Counted from the first letter of the stretch, positions 1 to 8,723 are shown. The stretch: DNA of 43,348 nucleotides from Bradyrhizobium sp. (GCF_016213215.1 NZ_JACRAW010000129.1:1-43348); one strand, 5' to 3'. The notes: generated from the letters alone by a model not told the origin. A program made the numbers and translations.

Positions 1-760
1 CCATCGCGCAGCCGGCGTACGGGGCGATGTACTGCAGGGGGGCGGGATCTTCGGCCGAGGCCGCGATGACGATGGTGTAGTCCATCGCGCCGTGCCGCTG
101 CAGCGTCTCGACGACCGCGACGACGCTGGAGAGCTTCTGGCCGATCGCGACATTGACGCAATACAGCTTGATCTTCTCGTCAGGCTGCGCGTTGAGCGGC
201 TTCTGGTTCAGGATGGTGTCGAGCGCGAGCGCGGTCTTGCCGGTCTGGCGGTCGCCGATGATCAATTCGCGCTGGCCGCGGCCGATCGGGATCAGGGCGT
301 CGATCGCCTTCAGGCCCGTCGCCATCGGCTCGTGCACCGACTTGCGCGGAATGATGCCTGGCGCCTTGACGTCGACGCGGCGACGCTCGCTCGCCTGGAT
401 CGGCCCCTTGCCGTCGATCGGGTTGCCCAGCGCGTCAACCACGCGGCCGAGCAGTCCCTTGCCGACGGGGGTGTCGACGATGGCGCGGGTGCGCTTGACG
501 GTCTGGCCTTCCTTGATCTCGCGGTCCGCGCCGAAGATGACGATGCCGACGTTGTCGGTTTCGAGGTTCAGCGCCATGCCGCGCGTACCGTTCTCGAACT
601 CGACCATCTCGCCGGCCTGGACGTTGTCGAGGCCGTAGACGCGGGCGATACCGTCGCCGACGGACAGCACCTGTCCAACTTCGGAGACCTCAGCTTCCTG
701 ACCGAAATTCTTGATCTGTTCCTTGAGGATCGCGGAAATTTCCGCGGCGCGGATGTCCAT
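1..760 (-). CDS. atpA: ATP synthase F1 subunit alpha (3' end outside window)
   Basis: Alpha subunit of the F1 sector of ATP synthase, which forms the alpha3beta3 head at the cytoplasmic face of the inner membrane. The first 253 residues are visible: N-terminal stretch beginning MDIRAAEISAIL, the beta-barrel domain, and the nucleotide-binding domain with Walker A GDRQTGKT at about residues 169-176. The start is ATG at 760-758. Its A is shared with the atpH stop (TGATG), so translation of the two is probably coupled. No in-frame stop is seen up to the window edge, where the gene is cut by the window and not by mutation. The usual length is about 509 residues, so roughly half is present. Confidence 0.97.
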   Translation of the reverse strand, partial: MDIRAAEISAILKEQIKNFGQEAEVSEVGQVLSVGDGIARVYGLDNVQAGEMVEFENGTRGMALNLETDNVGIVIFGADREIKEGQTVKRTRAIVDTPVGKGLLGRVVDALGNPIDGKGPIQASERRRVDVKAPGIIPRKSVHEPMATGLKAIDALIPIGRGQRELIIGDRQTGKTALALDTILNQKPLNAQPDEKIKLYCVNVAIGQKLSSVVAVVETLQRHGAMDYTIVIAASAEDPAPLQYIAPYAGCAM

Positions 761-1320
761 CAGCCTGCCTCTTTCATCGCGTGCTTGATCGAATTGAGTT
801 TGGTGCGAAGCGAACTATCCACCATCCGGCTGCCGAGCTTGACCACAAGGCCGCCGATGATCGAGGGATCGACTTTCACGTTGAGTGCGACGTCCTTGCC
901 GGTCACCGACTGCAGTGCAGCCTTCAAGGAGTCGAGAGTCTTGTCGCTGAGCGGCTCCGCCACTGTCACGTCCGCGGATGCCTCGCCCTTGAACCTGGCG
1001 ACCAGCGCGCGATAGGCGCGGATCACGTCGGTGACGGCAAACAGCCGGCGGTTGGCCGTCAGCACCATCAGCAGATTGGCAGAGGTGCCGGCAATGCCTG
1101 CCTTCTCGAGCACCGCCGCCAGGGCCTTCGCTTGAGCATCCGCGGAGAATACCGGGCTGCGCACCAGGCGCTTGAGATCGGCGCTCTCATTGAGCAGAGC
1201 ATCGAATTTGTCGAGATCGGACTTGACCGCGTCGACCGCCTTCTGGTCGCGGGCCAGTTCAAACAAGGCCGTAGCATAACGGCCGGATACACCTGAGACA
1301 GAAGGATCTTCAGCAGCCAC
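760..1320 (-). CDS. atpH: ATP synthase F1 subunit delta
   Basis: Delta (OSCP-like) subunit, which joins the F1 head to the peripheral stalk. The GTG at 1320-1318 gives a 186-residue protein starting (M)AAEDPSVSGVSGRYATALFE, the usual alphaproteobacterial start and length. An in-frame TTG at 1344 would add eight unconserved residues and is less likely. The conserved C-terminal segment around VDPSIIGGLVVKLGSRMVDSS is present. It is the first gene of the atp operon in this window and overlaps atpA by one base (TGATG). The promoter must lie in the 650-base gap upstream. Confidence 0.95.
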   Translation of the reverse strand: MAAEDPSVSGVSGRYATALFELARDQKAVDAVKSDLDKFDALLNESADLKRLVRSPVFSADAQAKALAAVLEKAGIAGTSANLLMVLTANRRLFAVTDVIRAYRALVARFKGEASADVTVAEPLSDKTLDSLKAALQSVTGKDVALNVKVDPSIIGGLVVKLGSRMVDSSLRTKLNSIKHAMKEAG

Positions 1321-1972
1321 AGACGCGCTCTTTATAGCTGTCAAACTCGCAAGGGAAAAACCGTCGCCACAGAGCGGCGCCTAGCGATCCAAGCCCTTGG
1401 AATTCAAGCGGGACTTCGATTTTCGACCGGCAAGAGATTGCCGAGATCGTTAAAATCGCGGCTTTGCTAACATAGCAGGCGCGCAGGTGCAACATGACGG
1501 CAACGCTAAAGGCTGCGGCGTCTTGCGTTCACGGATGCGCACACACCGGCGGCCCCACCCAACCACATGCCGCAGTCTTGCCGGATTGGGAACCGGAGCC
1601 GATTGGCTCCGACGTGCCTTGTGGGAATTCATCCTGCGCCCAGCGCATAGGGCCCATGAACGCGGCTCGGCATTGCGGGAACCCGCGATGAAAGATTTTA
1701 CCGATCGTTTACTTGCGCAAACCTCCCCGCCTACTGGCGACGACTTGTATTTACAGTATTGACAAGTATCGATTTGGTTAAAAATCCGTTAAATGGCAAG
1801 ATTACGGAATATCAAGCGATTACCCGATGCGGTAACAAGATATTTCAGCCTGAGATAAACCAGATTTACTGCCCAATTCACGCCGCATTGCGACGTGAAA
1901 CGGCACCTGGCTCGCAATGGATGGGAGCTCCACTGGCCACGAATGTGGCAATACTACCTAGAGGATGATTGA
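1321..1972. other. Gene-free region between atpH and rlpA
   Basis: I see no convincing gene in this stretch of about 650 bases between two divergent genes, so it should contain the promoters of the atp operon and of rlpA. The part from about 1690 to 1880 is clearly AT-richer than its surroundings. Visible elements are a CGGAGCC/GGCTCCG hairpin with a GATT loop (1594-1611), a TTGACA hexamer (1759-1764) without a clear -10 partner, a TTAA-N7-TTAA box (1778-1792) and a small GCCAC/GTGGC stem (1936-1949) just before the rlpA ribosome binding site. A 69-codon open frame at 1759-1968 has no recognisable features and I do not call it. Confidence 0.6.
1778..1792 (+). promoter_or_regulatory. CtrA-like box TTAA-N7-TTAA upstream of rlpA
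   Basis: TTAA at 1778-1781 and TTAA at 1789-1792 are separated by exactly seven bases. This matches the core of the binding site of CtrA, the alphaproteobacterial cell-cycle response regulator. It lies about 180 bases upstream of the rlpA start. A TTGACA hexamer sits 13 bases upstream of the box, so the box would overlap the -10 region of any promoter using that hexamer. The last base of the TTAAC form is A here. Occurrence by chance in AT-rich sequence is possible. Confidence 0.4.
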
Positions 1973-2473
1973 ATGCTAATTTCGAAGACGCTGGGGAATA
2001 TGACGCGGTCGCGTACGGCGCTCGCTGTGGCCGCCGCAACTCTCCTCATCGGCGGGACAACCACTGAGGTTTCGGCCAAGTCCAAACATCACCATCACCG
2101 GCATCACCACGCCTCCAAGAGCGCCGGCGCCACCGAAGGCTCGTGGCGGAACGCCAATGCGGCGGTCACCTCGTCGTTTGGAACCGGTGGGCGCACCTTC
2201 TCGGGCATGGCCTCCTACTATGGCAATGAGTCCGGGAGCCGGACCGCCTCCGGTCAGCGCTTCAACCAGAACGCCTTGACCGCAGCCCACCGCTCGCTGC
2301 CGTTTGGCACCCAGCTCCGGGTGACCCATGGCGGACGCAGCGTCATTGTCACGATCAACGACCGTGGCCCGTTCATCCGCGGCCGCGTCCTCGACCTCTC
2401 CACGGGCGCGGCGCGCGCCATCGGCCTGACCGGGGTCGGCGTGGGCCGCGTTACGGCCGAGGTCGTTTCCTAA
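1973..2473 (+). CDS. rlpA: RlpA-like septal ring protein with double-psi beta-barrel domain
   Basis: Exported 166-residue protein. After a short basic start there is a hydrophobic signal sequence (about residues 10-35), a histidine-rich segment HHHHRHHH, a linker, and a C-terminal RlpA-type double-psi beta-barrel (about 77-166). The barrel carries the motifs expected of this family: GMASYYG, TAAHRSLPFGT with a conserved His, and INDRGPF with a conserved Asp. Family members act on septal peptidoglycan, in some species as lytic transglycosylases. Unlike classical RlpA there is no lipobox cysteine and no C-terminal SPOR domain, so this is a minimal soluble form. Start ATG 1973 is preceded by GAGG at 1961-1964. 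Stop TAA. Transcription converges on priA. Confidence 0.85.
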   Translation: MLISKTLGNMTRSRTALAVAAATLLIGGTTTEVSAKSKHHHHRHHHASKSAGATEGSWRNANAAVTSSFGTGGRTFSGMASYYGNESGSRTASGQRFNQNALTAAHRSLPFGTQLRVTHGGRSVIVTINDRGPFIRGRVLDLSTGAARAIGLTGVGVGRVTAEVVS

Positions 2474-2559
2474 GGCGTCGAAGACGCTTTTCAGCTCAGG
2501 AACAGCTCAGCACCTTTTCCGTCCAAGTTCAGGACGCGGGAACCTGCTGCATGCAAAAC

Positions 2560-2587
2560 AGCCCGCCGTCGCCGATGACGGCGGGCT
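2560..2587. terminator. Bidirectional hairpin between rlpA and priA
   Basis: An 11-bp perfect GC-rich stem (AGCCCGCCGTC / GACGGCGGGCT) with a six-base loop lies between two converging genes. On the plus strand it is followed by TTTCTTG, and on the minus strand by GTTTTGC. Both tails are modest T-runs, so it probably serves both genes. Confidence 0.75.
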
Positions 2588-2600
2588 TTCTTGCGCGTGA

Positions 2601-4811
2601 TCAAAAAAAGCTCTGCGGGTCGACATCGACCTCGAGCTTGAGATTGCCCTTGGGCCTGGGAGCAGCGGCGAGCCACTGCCGCAGATATTCCGAAAGGTCG
2701 AAGCCACGCGCCGATTTCACCAGCAGGCGGAAACGATACCGGCCCTTGATGACGGCGAGCGGCGCCTCGGCAGGCCCCAGCACCTGCACCCGCTCGTCGC
2801 GCGGCGCCAGGCCGACCAGCCTGCGGGCGAAACCTTCCGCGCTCGATCGATCCCCCGCAGAGACAATCAGGCTCGCGAGCCGGCCGAACGGCGGATATAG
2901 CGTGCGTTCGCGCGCCTCGATCTCGCTGGCATAGAAGGCCTCTCGGTCGCAGGCGACGAGCGCCTTCATGACAGGATGTTCGGGCTGGTGCGTCTGCAGG
3001 TAGCCGACGCCGCGGCCCTGGTCGCGCCCGGCGCGCCCGATCACCTGGTTGAGTAATTGCCAGGTTCGTTCGGCCGCCCGTGGATCACCGTTGCTCAAGC
3101 CGAGATCGGCATCCACAACGCCGACCAGGTTGAGGCGCGGGAAGTTGTGGCCTTTGGCCACGAGCTGCGTGCCGATGATGATGTCGACCCGGCCCTCGGC
3201 AATTTCGTTGAGCTCACTGCGCATGGTGTCGATCGAGGTGATGAGGTCGCTCGACAGCACCATGGTCCGCGCCTCGGGAAACAGGGCGGCGGCCTCTTCC
3301 TGCAGCCGCTCGACGCCCGGCCCGACCGCCACCAGCGATTCCTCCGCCGCGCAGTTCGGGCAGACGTGCGGCCGCGGCATCGAGAAGCCGCAGTGGTGGC
3401 AGACCAGCCGCTGGCGAAACCGGTGATCGACCAGCCAGGCGTCGCAGATGGTGCAGGCAAAGCGATGGCCACAGGCGCGGCACAGTGTGAGCGGCGCATA
3501 GCCACGGCGGTTGAGGAACAGCAACGCCTGTTCGCGCCGCTCGATCGCGCTTCTGATCTCGCCTGCAAGCCGCGGCGAGATGAAGCGGCCGCGCGGCGGC
3601 ACCTCGCGGCGCAGGTCGATCGCCTCGATATGCGGCATGTGCTGGCCGCCGAAACGCGAGGACAGCTCGATACGCTGGTAGCGGCCCTTGCGGGCGTTGA
3701 CCTCTGTCTCGATGGACGGCGTCGCAGAGGCCAGAACGATCGGAATCCTGGCGATGTGCGCCCGCACCACGGCCATGTCGCGGGCGTGATAGCGCACGCC
3801 GTCTTCCTGCTTGTAGGCCTGATCGTGCTCTTCATCGACCACGATCAGGCCGAGCTTCGCATAGGGCAGAAACAACGCCGAGCGCGCGCCGACCACCACG
3901 GGCGCTTCGCCGGCCGCAATCGCCGCCCAATTCCGTGCGCGCGTGCGCGGAGTCAGCTCCGAATGCCACTCGATCGGCCGCACGCCGAAACGCTGCGCGA
4001 AACGGTCGAGGAACTGGCCGGTGAGCGCGATCTCCGGCATCAGGATCAGGGACTGCTTGCCGCGGCGCATCGTCTCGGCGACCGCCTCGAAATAGACCTC
4101 GGTCTTGCCGGACCCGGTGACGCCGTCGAGGAGGGCAACATGAAAGGTGCCGTTGGCGGCGAGCGCGCGCATGCCATCGACCGCCGCACGCTGCTGGCGC
4201 GTGAACTCCGGCTGCGCATAGGCCGGATCCGGCGCGGGCGGCGGCGGTGCCGGCGGCATCGGTTCTGTCGCCAGCGTACCCTCATCGACAAGCCCGTCGA
4301 TCACGCTGGTCGAGACGCCGGCCGCCTTCGCCGCTTCTGACTTGCCATGCAGCAGATGGTCCGAAAGCACATCGATCACACGGCGGCGCGCCGGTGTCAG
4401 CCGCCGCGGCGGATCGCCGACCAGCCGCACGCCGACCCGCACCCGCTCCGGGCCGAGATCTTCGCCCATGCGCAGGCACATGCGCAGGACCATGCCGCGG
4501 GGGCTGAGCGTATAGTTGGCGACCCAGTCGACCATCGCGCGCAATTCGGCTTTCAGCGGCGGAATGTCGAGCTTTTCGCCGACGTCCTTCAGGCGGTTGT
4601 GCAGACGCGGATCGGGATTGGGATTCTTCGCCCACACCACGCCAAGTACTTCGCGCGGACCGAGCGGCACGCCGATGAGATCGCCCGCCTCCAGTTCCAT
4701 TCCGCGCGGCACGCGATAGGAATAGGTCTGGTCAAGCGCGACCGGCACCAGCACGTCGACGACGCGCGCTGATGCAGTTGCGGAAATACCGGTACGCGTG
4801 GAAGGGTCCAT
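2601..4811 (-). CDS. priA: Primosomal replication restart helicase PriA
   Basis: 3'-5' DNA helicase that recognises stalled forks and reloads the replicative helicase. The 736-residue protein has an N-terminal DNA-binding region, Walker A VTGSGKTE at about 231-238, DEEH (Walker B) at 326-329, the SATPS motif near 362, and eight zinc-binding cysteines at about 444, 447, 453, 456, 471, 474, 484 and 487. The later helicase motifs include GTQLVAKGHNFP and QVIGRAGR. Length and motif set are those of a complete PriA. Start is ATG at 4811 and stop is TGA. It is divergent from xerC. Confidence 0.97.
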   Translation of the reverse strand: MDPSTRTGISATASARVVDVLVPVALDQTYSYRVPRGMELEAGDLIGVPLGPREVLGVVWAKNPNPDPRLHNRLKDVGEKLDIPPLKAELRAMVDWVANYTLSPRGMVLRMCLRMGEDLGPERVRVGVRLVGDPPRRLTPARRRVIDVLSDHLLHGKSEAAKAAGVSTSVIDGLVDEGTLATEPMPPAPPPPAPDPAYAQPEFTRQQRAAVDGMRALAANGTFHVALLDGVTGSGKTEVYFEAVAETMRRGKQSLILMPEIALTGQFLDRFAQRFGVRPIEWHSELTPRTRARNWAAIAAGEAPVVVGARSALFLPYAKLGLIVVDEEHDQAYKQEDGVRYHARDMAVVRAHIARIPIVLASATPSIETEVNARKGRYQRIELSSRFGGQHMPHIEAIDLRREVPPRGRFISPRLAGEIRSAIERREQALLFLNRRGYAPLTLCRACGHRFACTICDAWLVDHRFRQRLVCHHCGFSMPRPHVCPNCAAEESLVAVGPGVERLQEEAAALFPEARTMVLSSDLITSIDTMRSELNEIAEGRVDIIIGTQLVAKGHNFPRLNLVGVVDADLGLSNGDPRAAERTWQLLNQVIGRAGRDQGRGVGYLQTHQPEHPVMKALVACDREAFYASEIEARERTLYPPFGRLASLIVSAGDRSSAEGFARRLVGLAPRDERVQVLGPAEAPLAVIKGRYRFRLLVKSARGFDLSEYLRQWLAAAPRPKGNLKLEVDVDPQSFF

Positions 4812-4887
4812 TGGCGGGAATCGGGTTGCGGTGCCGGCGAAGCTAGCCCCGCCGGGCGGAGTTAGCGAACGTTAAACGAAGAAGGTG

Positions 4888-4900
4888 CGATATAATCGCA
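4888..4900 (+). promoter_or_regulatory. Possible -10 element within a short dyad upstream of xerC
   Basis: A perfect TATAAT (4891-4896) sits inside the dyad GCGAT-ATA-ATCGC, 29 bases before the xerC start and in the priA-xerC divergent gap. No convincing -35 hexamer is found at the right spacing, so this is a weak call. The dyad could equally be an operator. Confidence 0.3.
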
Positions 4901-4924
4901 TAGATCACCGAGTCCCAAGGGTCC

Positions 4925-5893
4925 ATGGCCAAAGCGGCTCCCGTGCAAGCGATCGCCCTCGAATGCGCCGATGAGAGTCTGGCGCTTCAGATGATGCGAT
5001 GGCTGTCGCACCTGCGTGCGGAACGACGGCTGTCGCCGAAGACGCTGGAGGCCTACACCCGGGATCTCAGGCAATGTCTCGAATTCCTTTGCGAGCACTG
5101 GGGCGCACCCGTCACGCTGAAGCGCTTCGCCGCGCTCGAGGCTACCGACGTCAGGGCCTTCATGGCGATGCGACGGAGCGACGACATCTCAGGTCGTTCG
5201 CTGATGCGCGCCCTCGCCGGCCTGCGCTCATTCGGCCGCTTCCTGGAGCGCGAAGGCAAGGGCAGGGTCGGCGCGCTCTCGGCAATCCGCGCGCCCAAGA
5301 TCGCAAAGAGTTTGCCGAAGCCGATCCAGATGGCGGCCGCAAAGAGGCTTGCCGACGCCGACGAGCGCGCCGGCGAATCGCGCGAGACCTGGATCCTGGC
5401 GCGCGATGCGGCGGTGATGGCGCTCCTGTACGGCTCGGGGCTGCGCATTTCCGAGGCCCTTGGCCTGAAGCGCCGCGACGTGCCCCTGCCCGGCCAGGGG
5501 GACGTGCTGATCGTCACCGGCAAAGGCAACAAGACCCGGATGGTGCCGGTGCTGCAGAACGTGCTGGCGCTGATCCAGGATTATGTCGCGATCTGCCCTT
5601 ACCCACTGCCGGCGGAGGGGCCGATCTTCGTCGGCGCGCGCGGCGGGCCCCTGAGTCCCCGCATCATCCAGCTCGCGATGGAACGGCTACGCGGCGCGTT
5701 GGGGTTGCCGGAGAGCGCAACCCCACACGCCCTGCGCCATTCCTTCGCCACGCACCTTCTGTCCCGCGGCGGGGATTTGCGCGCCATACAGGAATTGCTC
5801 GGGCATTCCTCGCTCTCGACCACGCAGATCTATACCGGCATCGACACCGAGCGCCTCCTCGAAGTTTACGCGAGCGCTCATCCGCGCCGCTGA
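4925..5893 (+). CDS. xerC: Tyrosine recombinase XerC
   Basis: Site-specific recombinase which, with XerD, resolves chromosome dimers at dif during division. The 322-residue protein has an N-terminal SAM-like core-binding domain (about 20-115) and a C-terminal catalytic domain. The catalytic set is complete: Arg174 (SGLRISEALG), Lys200 (TGKGNK), His268 and Arg271 (PHALRHSFATH), His294 (LGHSSL) and the nucleophile Tyr303 (QIYTGID). Start ATG 4925 follows AAGGG. Stop TGA. XerD is the main alternative; I choose XerC from this neighbourhood in related genomes. Confidence 0.9.
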   Translation: MAKAAPVQAIALECADESLALQMMRWLSHLRAERRLSPKTLEAYTRDLRQCLEFLCEHWGAPVTLKRFAALEATDVRAFMAMRRSDDISGRSLMRALAGLRSFGRFLEREGKGRVGALSAIRAPKIAKSLPKPIQMAAAKRLADADERAGESRETWILARDAAVMALLYGSGLRISEALGLKRRDVPLPGQGDVLIVTGKGNKTRMVPVLQNVLALIQDYVAICPYPLPAEGPIFVGARGGPLSPRIIQLAMERLRGALGLPESATPHALRHSFATHLLSRGGDLRAIQELLGHSSLSTTQIYTGIDTERLLEVYASAHPRR

Positions 5894-6005
5894 TGCCACC
5901 CCGGCCTTGCCTAAGGGCTGACACGGGTTCGTCATAAACAGCTTGCCTCTTGCGCTCTCCTCGCGGTTCGGTCATTCGTGCAGCCGTCCGAGGCAGGAGG
6001 GAATC

Positions 6006-6596
6006 ATGGGCGCACACGAGAGCATGGAGCATGCCGAACACGCCGAGCACGCTTCGAGCGAGAACAGGAAAATTGCACTTCTGATCGCGGTGCTCGCGCT
6101 CTTTCTGGCGATCTCGGAGACCCTGGGCAAGGGCGCACAGACCGAATCCATCAGCAAGAACGTCGAGGCCGCCAATCTGTGGGCGTTCTTCCAGGCCAAG
6201 AGCATCCGCCGTACCGTGGTGCAGACGGCGGCCGAACAATCAAAGCTGAGTCTCGCCGCACCGGCCGACGACGCCACCAAGGCCGCCGTGCAGAAGCAGA
6301 TCGAAGACTGGCAGAAGAGCGCGGCACGCTACCGCTCCGAGCCGGAGACCGGCGAAGGATCGGAGCAGCTCGCCGCGCGAGCCAAGCACGCCGAGGAGGA
6401 GCGCAATCTTGCCACGGCTAAATACCATCACTTTGAGCTGGCCTCGGCCGCGTTCCAGATCGGGATCGTGCTGGCTTCGGCCACCATCATCACCGGCATG
6501 CTGGCGCTGTCCTGGATTTCCGGCGTGCTGACGCTTGCAGGCCTCTTCATGACCGCGCTCGGCCTGTGGTGGCCGCAGCTGTTGCATCTGCATTGA
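6006..6596 (+). CDS. DUF4337 family membrane protein
   Basis: Protein of 196 residues with no known function. The N-terminus contains the repeat AEHAEHAEHA-like stretch EHAEHAEHAS. It is followed by a hydrophobic segment (about 23-40), a long charged helical middle part rich in Ala, Lys, Glu and Gln (coiled-coil-like), and two hydrophobic segments near the C-terminus (about 145-190) ending LWWPQLLHLH. This matches the architecture of the DUF4337 family. Start ATG 6006 is set by the strong AGGAGG six to eleven bases upstream. An upstream in-frame start at 5943 lacks such a site. Stop TGA. Confidence 0.75.
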   Translation: MGAHESMEHAEHAEHASSENRKIALLIAVLALFLAISETLGKGAQTESISKNVEAANLWAFFQAKSIRRTVVQTAAEQSKLSLAAPADDATKAAVQKQIEDWQKSAARYRSEPETGEGSEQLAARAKHAEEERNLATAKYHHFELASAAFQIGIVLASATIITGMLALSWISGVLTLAGLFMTALGLWWPQLLHLH

Positions 6597-6675
6597 GACC
6601 CCACGCGAATTCTTTGAAGTCGCGTTGGGCAAGCCCGGCATGACGTCCAGAATGTGACTTGATCGGGCCGAGATC

Positions 6676-6718
6676 GTCATTGCGAGCGAAGCTTCGCCGC
6701 TTCGCTCCTCGCAATGAC
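6676..6718. repeat. Palindromic intergenic repeat (GTCATTGCGAGCGAAGC type)
   Basis: Inverted arms GTCATTGCGAG(C)GAAGC and GCTTCG CTCCTCGCAATGAC form a near-perfect long hairpin between the converging DUF4337 and small membrane protein genes. The arm sequence resembles palindromic repeats I know to be abundant between genes of Bradyrhizobium and Rhodopseudomonas. It may also act as a bidirectional terminator. Confidence 0.6.
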
Positions 6719-6734
6719 GCCAGGGTTCACGGCA

Positions 6735-7265
6735 CTAGCGCGCTTCGTGCACGCTCTTGCGGAAGCGCTGGATCAAGCGCAGCGTACGCGAAGCCCAACC
6801 CTCGCCGTTTCCGCTGATGATGTCCCTGATACGCTGCTTGATCGGGTTGACCAGAGCCGCCGCCTTGGCGCGCAGCATCATCACGAATTCGTAGAGCTTT
6901 TCGAACCACGCCATCTCGAGAAGCTTCTCACGCGTCACGTCGAAGACGAACGCCGTCACGCCGAGGCCCAGGAATTTTGCGATCACGATCGTGAAGGCGG
7001 CGCTCATCCAGTATTCGTGGGCGAGCAGCCAGATGCCGACCAGCTTCAGCGGAAACAGCAGAATGATCGGCACGATGAACACAATGAGCGTCATCGCCGG
7101 CGACAGCGCGTCGACGCGTTCGGCGAGCCACTGCTTGCATTCCGCGAGCGGAATCGCCGCCACGACTCGCGCCACGACCGGTTCGAGATGGTCCCATAGC
7201 CAGGCTTCGATCAGGAAGATGATCGCCAGCAGGACCCAGAGAGGTTGAAGTAGGCGGCGCAGCAT
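6735..7265 (-). CDS. Small membrane protein of unknown function, downstream of lpdA
   Basis: Protein of 176 residues that I do not recognise by name. Hydrophobic segments are visible at about residues 6-26 (LLQPLWVLLAIIFLIEAWLW), 58-80 and 88-110, followed by a charged, arginine- and lysine-rich C-terminal tail, so it is probably an inner-membrane protein with a cytoplasmic tail. It begins 25 bases after lpdA on the same strand and is likely the last gene of the TCA operon. Stop TAG. Beyond it lies a palindromic repeat that may end the transcript. Confidence 0.7.
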   Translation of the reverse strand: MLRRLLQPLWVLLAIIFLIEAWLWDHLEPVVARVVAAIPLAECKQWLAERVDALSPAMTLIVFIVPIILLFPLKLVGIWLLAHEYWMSAAFTIVIAKFLGLGVTAFVFDVTREKLLEMAWFEKLYEFVMMLRAKAAALVNPIKQRIRDIISGNGEGWASRTLRLIQRFRKSVHEAR

Positions 7266-7290
7266 GGAAGGTTCTTAGCCGGAGCGTGGC

Positions 7291-8694
7291 CTACATATGG
7301 ATGGCGCGTTTGCCGACTGCAAGCGCCGCTTCCTTGATCGCTTCCGAGCGGGTCGGATGAGCGTGACAGGTGCGCGCGAGATCTTCCGCACTGCCACCAA
7401 ACTCCATCAAAACCGCCGCCTCGTGGATCATTTCACCGGCTTCGCGGCCGATGATGTGCACGCCGAGCACACGATCCGTCTTCGCATCTGCGAGAACCTT
7501 CACGAATCCGTCCGTGGTCTGGTTGACCTTGGAGCGGCCGTTGGCGGTAAAGGGAAACTTGCCGACGGTATAGGCGACGCCGGCCTGCTTCAGCTCGTCC
7601 TCGGTCTTGCCGACGGAAGCGACTTCCGGCGTCGTATACACTACACCGGGAATGACGTCGTAATTCACATGGCCCGCCTGGCCGGCGAGGATCTCCGCGA
7701 TCGCGACGCCCTCATCCTCGGCCTTATGCGCGAGCATCGGGCCTGCGACCACGTCGCCGATCGCATAGATCCCTTTCACGGTGGTCGCAAAATGCGAATC
7801 GATCTGCACGCGGCCGCGGCTGTCGAGCGCCACGCCGGCTTCCTTCAAGCCGAGCCCTTCGGTGTAGGGAACGCGACCGATGCAGACCAGCACCACGTCC
7901 GGCTCCAGCGTCTCCGCCGGACCGCCGGCCGCCGGTTCGAGGGTGGCCTTCAGCGCCTTGCCTGACGTGTCGACGGCCGTGACCTTGGTGCCGAGCTTGA
8001 ACGCGAAACCCTGCTTTTCCAGCATGCGCTGGAATTGCCGCGCGACCTCGCCATCCATGCCAGGCAGGATGCGATCGAGGAATTCAACGACCACCACTTC
8101 GGCTCCCAGCCGGCGCCACACCGAGCCGAGCTCCAGTCCGATCACGCCGGCGCCGACGACGAGCAGCTTGCCGGGCACTCTGTCCAGCGACAGCGCTCCG
8201 GTGGACGAAACGATTCGCTTTTCGTCGATCTCTATCCCTTTCAGCCGCGCGATATCGGAGCCGGTGGCGATCACGATGTTCATCGTCTCGACCGGCTGCG
8301 CCTTGCCGTCAGAGCCGGTGACCTCCACCTTGCCCGTGCCGAGAATCTTGCCGCGGCCATGGATCACGTCGATCTTGTTCTTCTTCATGAGGAACTCGAC
8401 GCCCTTGACGTTGCCGTCGATGCCCTGCTGCTTGAAATTCATCATCGCCGGGAGATCGAGCTTCGGCGCAGAGACGCCGACGCCCATCTTGGCGAACGAA
8501 TGCGCGGCTTCCTCGAACATCTCGGAGGCATGCAGCAGCGCCTTCGACGGCATGCAGCCGGTATTGAGACAGGTACCGCCGAGGCTGGCACTCTTCTCCA
8601 CCACGGCGACTTTCATGCCGAGCTGCGCCGCGCGCACGGCGCAGACATATCCGCCTGGACCGGTGCCGATGACAACGAGATCGTAGGTAGCCAT
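7291..8694 (-). CDS. lpdA: Dihydrolipoyl dehydrogenase (E3)
   Basis: FAD-dependent E3 subunit that reoxidises dihydrolipoamide on the E2 of 2-oxoglutarate dehydrogenase, passing electrons to NAD. The 467-residue protein has the FAD-binding motif IGTGPGGY at 9-16, the redox-active disulfide CLNTGC (Cys42, Cys47), the NAD-binding motif GAGVIGLELGSVW, and the C-terminal His446-Glu451 pair in HAHPTRSEA that serves the partner subunit of the dimer. Length is typical. Start ATG 8694, stop TAG. Its place after odhA-odhB shows that it serves the 2-oxoglutarate complex, although E3 can be shared between complexes. Confidence 0.97.
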   Translation of the reverse strand: MATYDLVVIGTGPGGYVCAVRAAQLGMKVAVVEKSASLGGTCLNTGCMPSKALLHASEMFEEAAHSFAKMGVGVSAPKLDLPAMMNFKQQGIDGNVKGVEFLMKKNKIDVIHGRGKILGTGKVEVTGSDGKAQPVETMNIVIATGSDIARLKGIEIDEKRIVSSTGALSLDRVPGKLLVVGAGVIGLELGSVWRRLGAEVVVVEFLDRILPGMDGEVARQFQRMLEKQGFAFKLGTKVTAVDTSGKALKATLEPAAGGPAETLEPDVVLVCIGRVPYTEGLGLKEAGVALDSRGRVQIDSHFATTVKGIYAIGDVVAGPMLAHKAEDEGVAIAEILAGQAGHVNYDVIPGVVYTTPEVASVGKTEDELKQAGVAYTVGKFPFTANGRSKVNQTTDGFVKVLADAKTDRVLGVHIIGREAGEMIHEAAVLMEFGGSAEDLARTCHAHPTRSEAIKEAALAVGKRAIHM

Positions 8695-8723
8695 AAGAGG
8701 AAGTCCTGTAGGTAAGCGTTGCG

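Noticed and set aside
92..1015. Long plus-strand open frames opposite atpA and atpH
   Set aside because: They are shadows of the minus-strand ATP synthase genes, caused by high GC content.
1759..1968. 69-codon open frame in the AT-rich gap before rlpA
   Set aside because: No ribosome binding site, no recognisable motif, and it overlaps likely regulatory sequence including the TTAA-N7-TTAA box.
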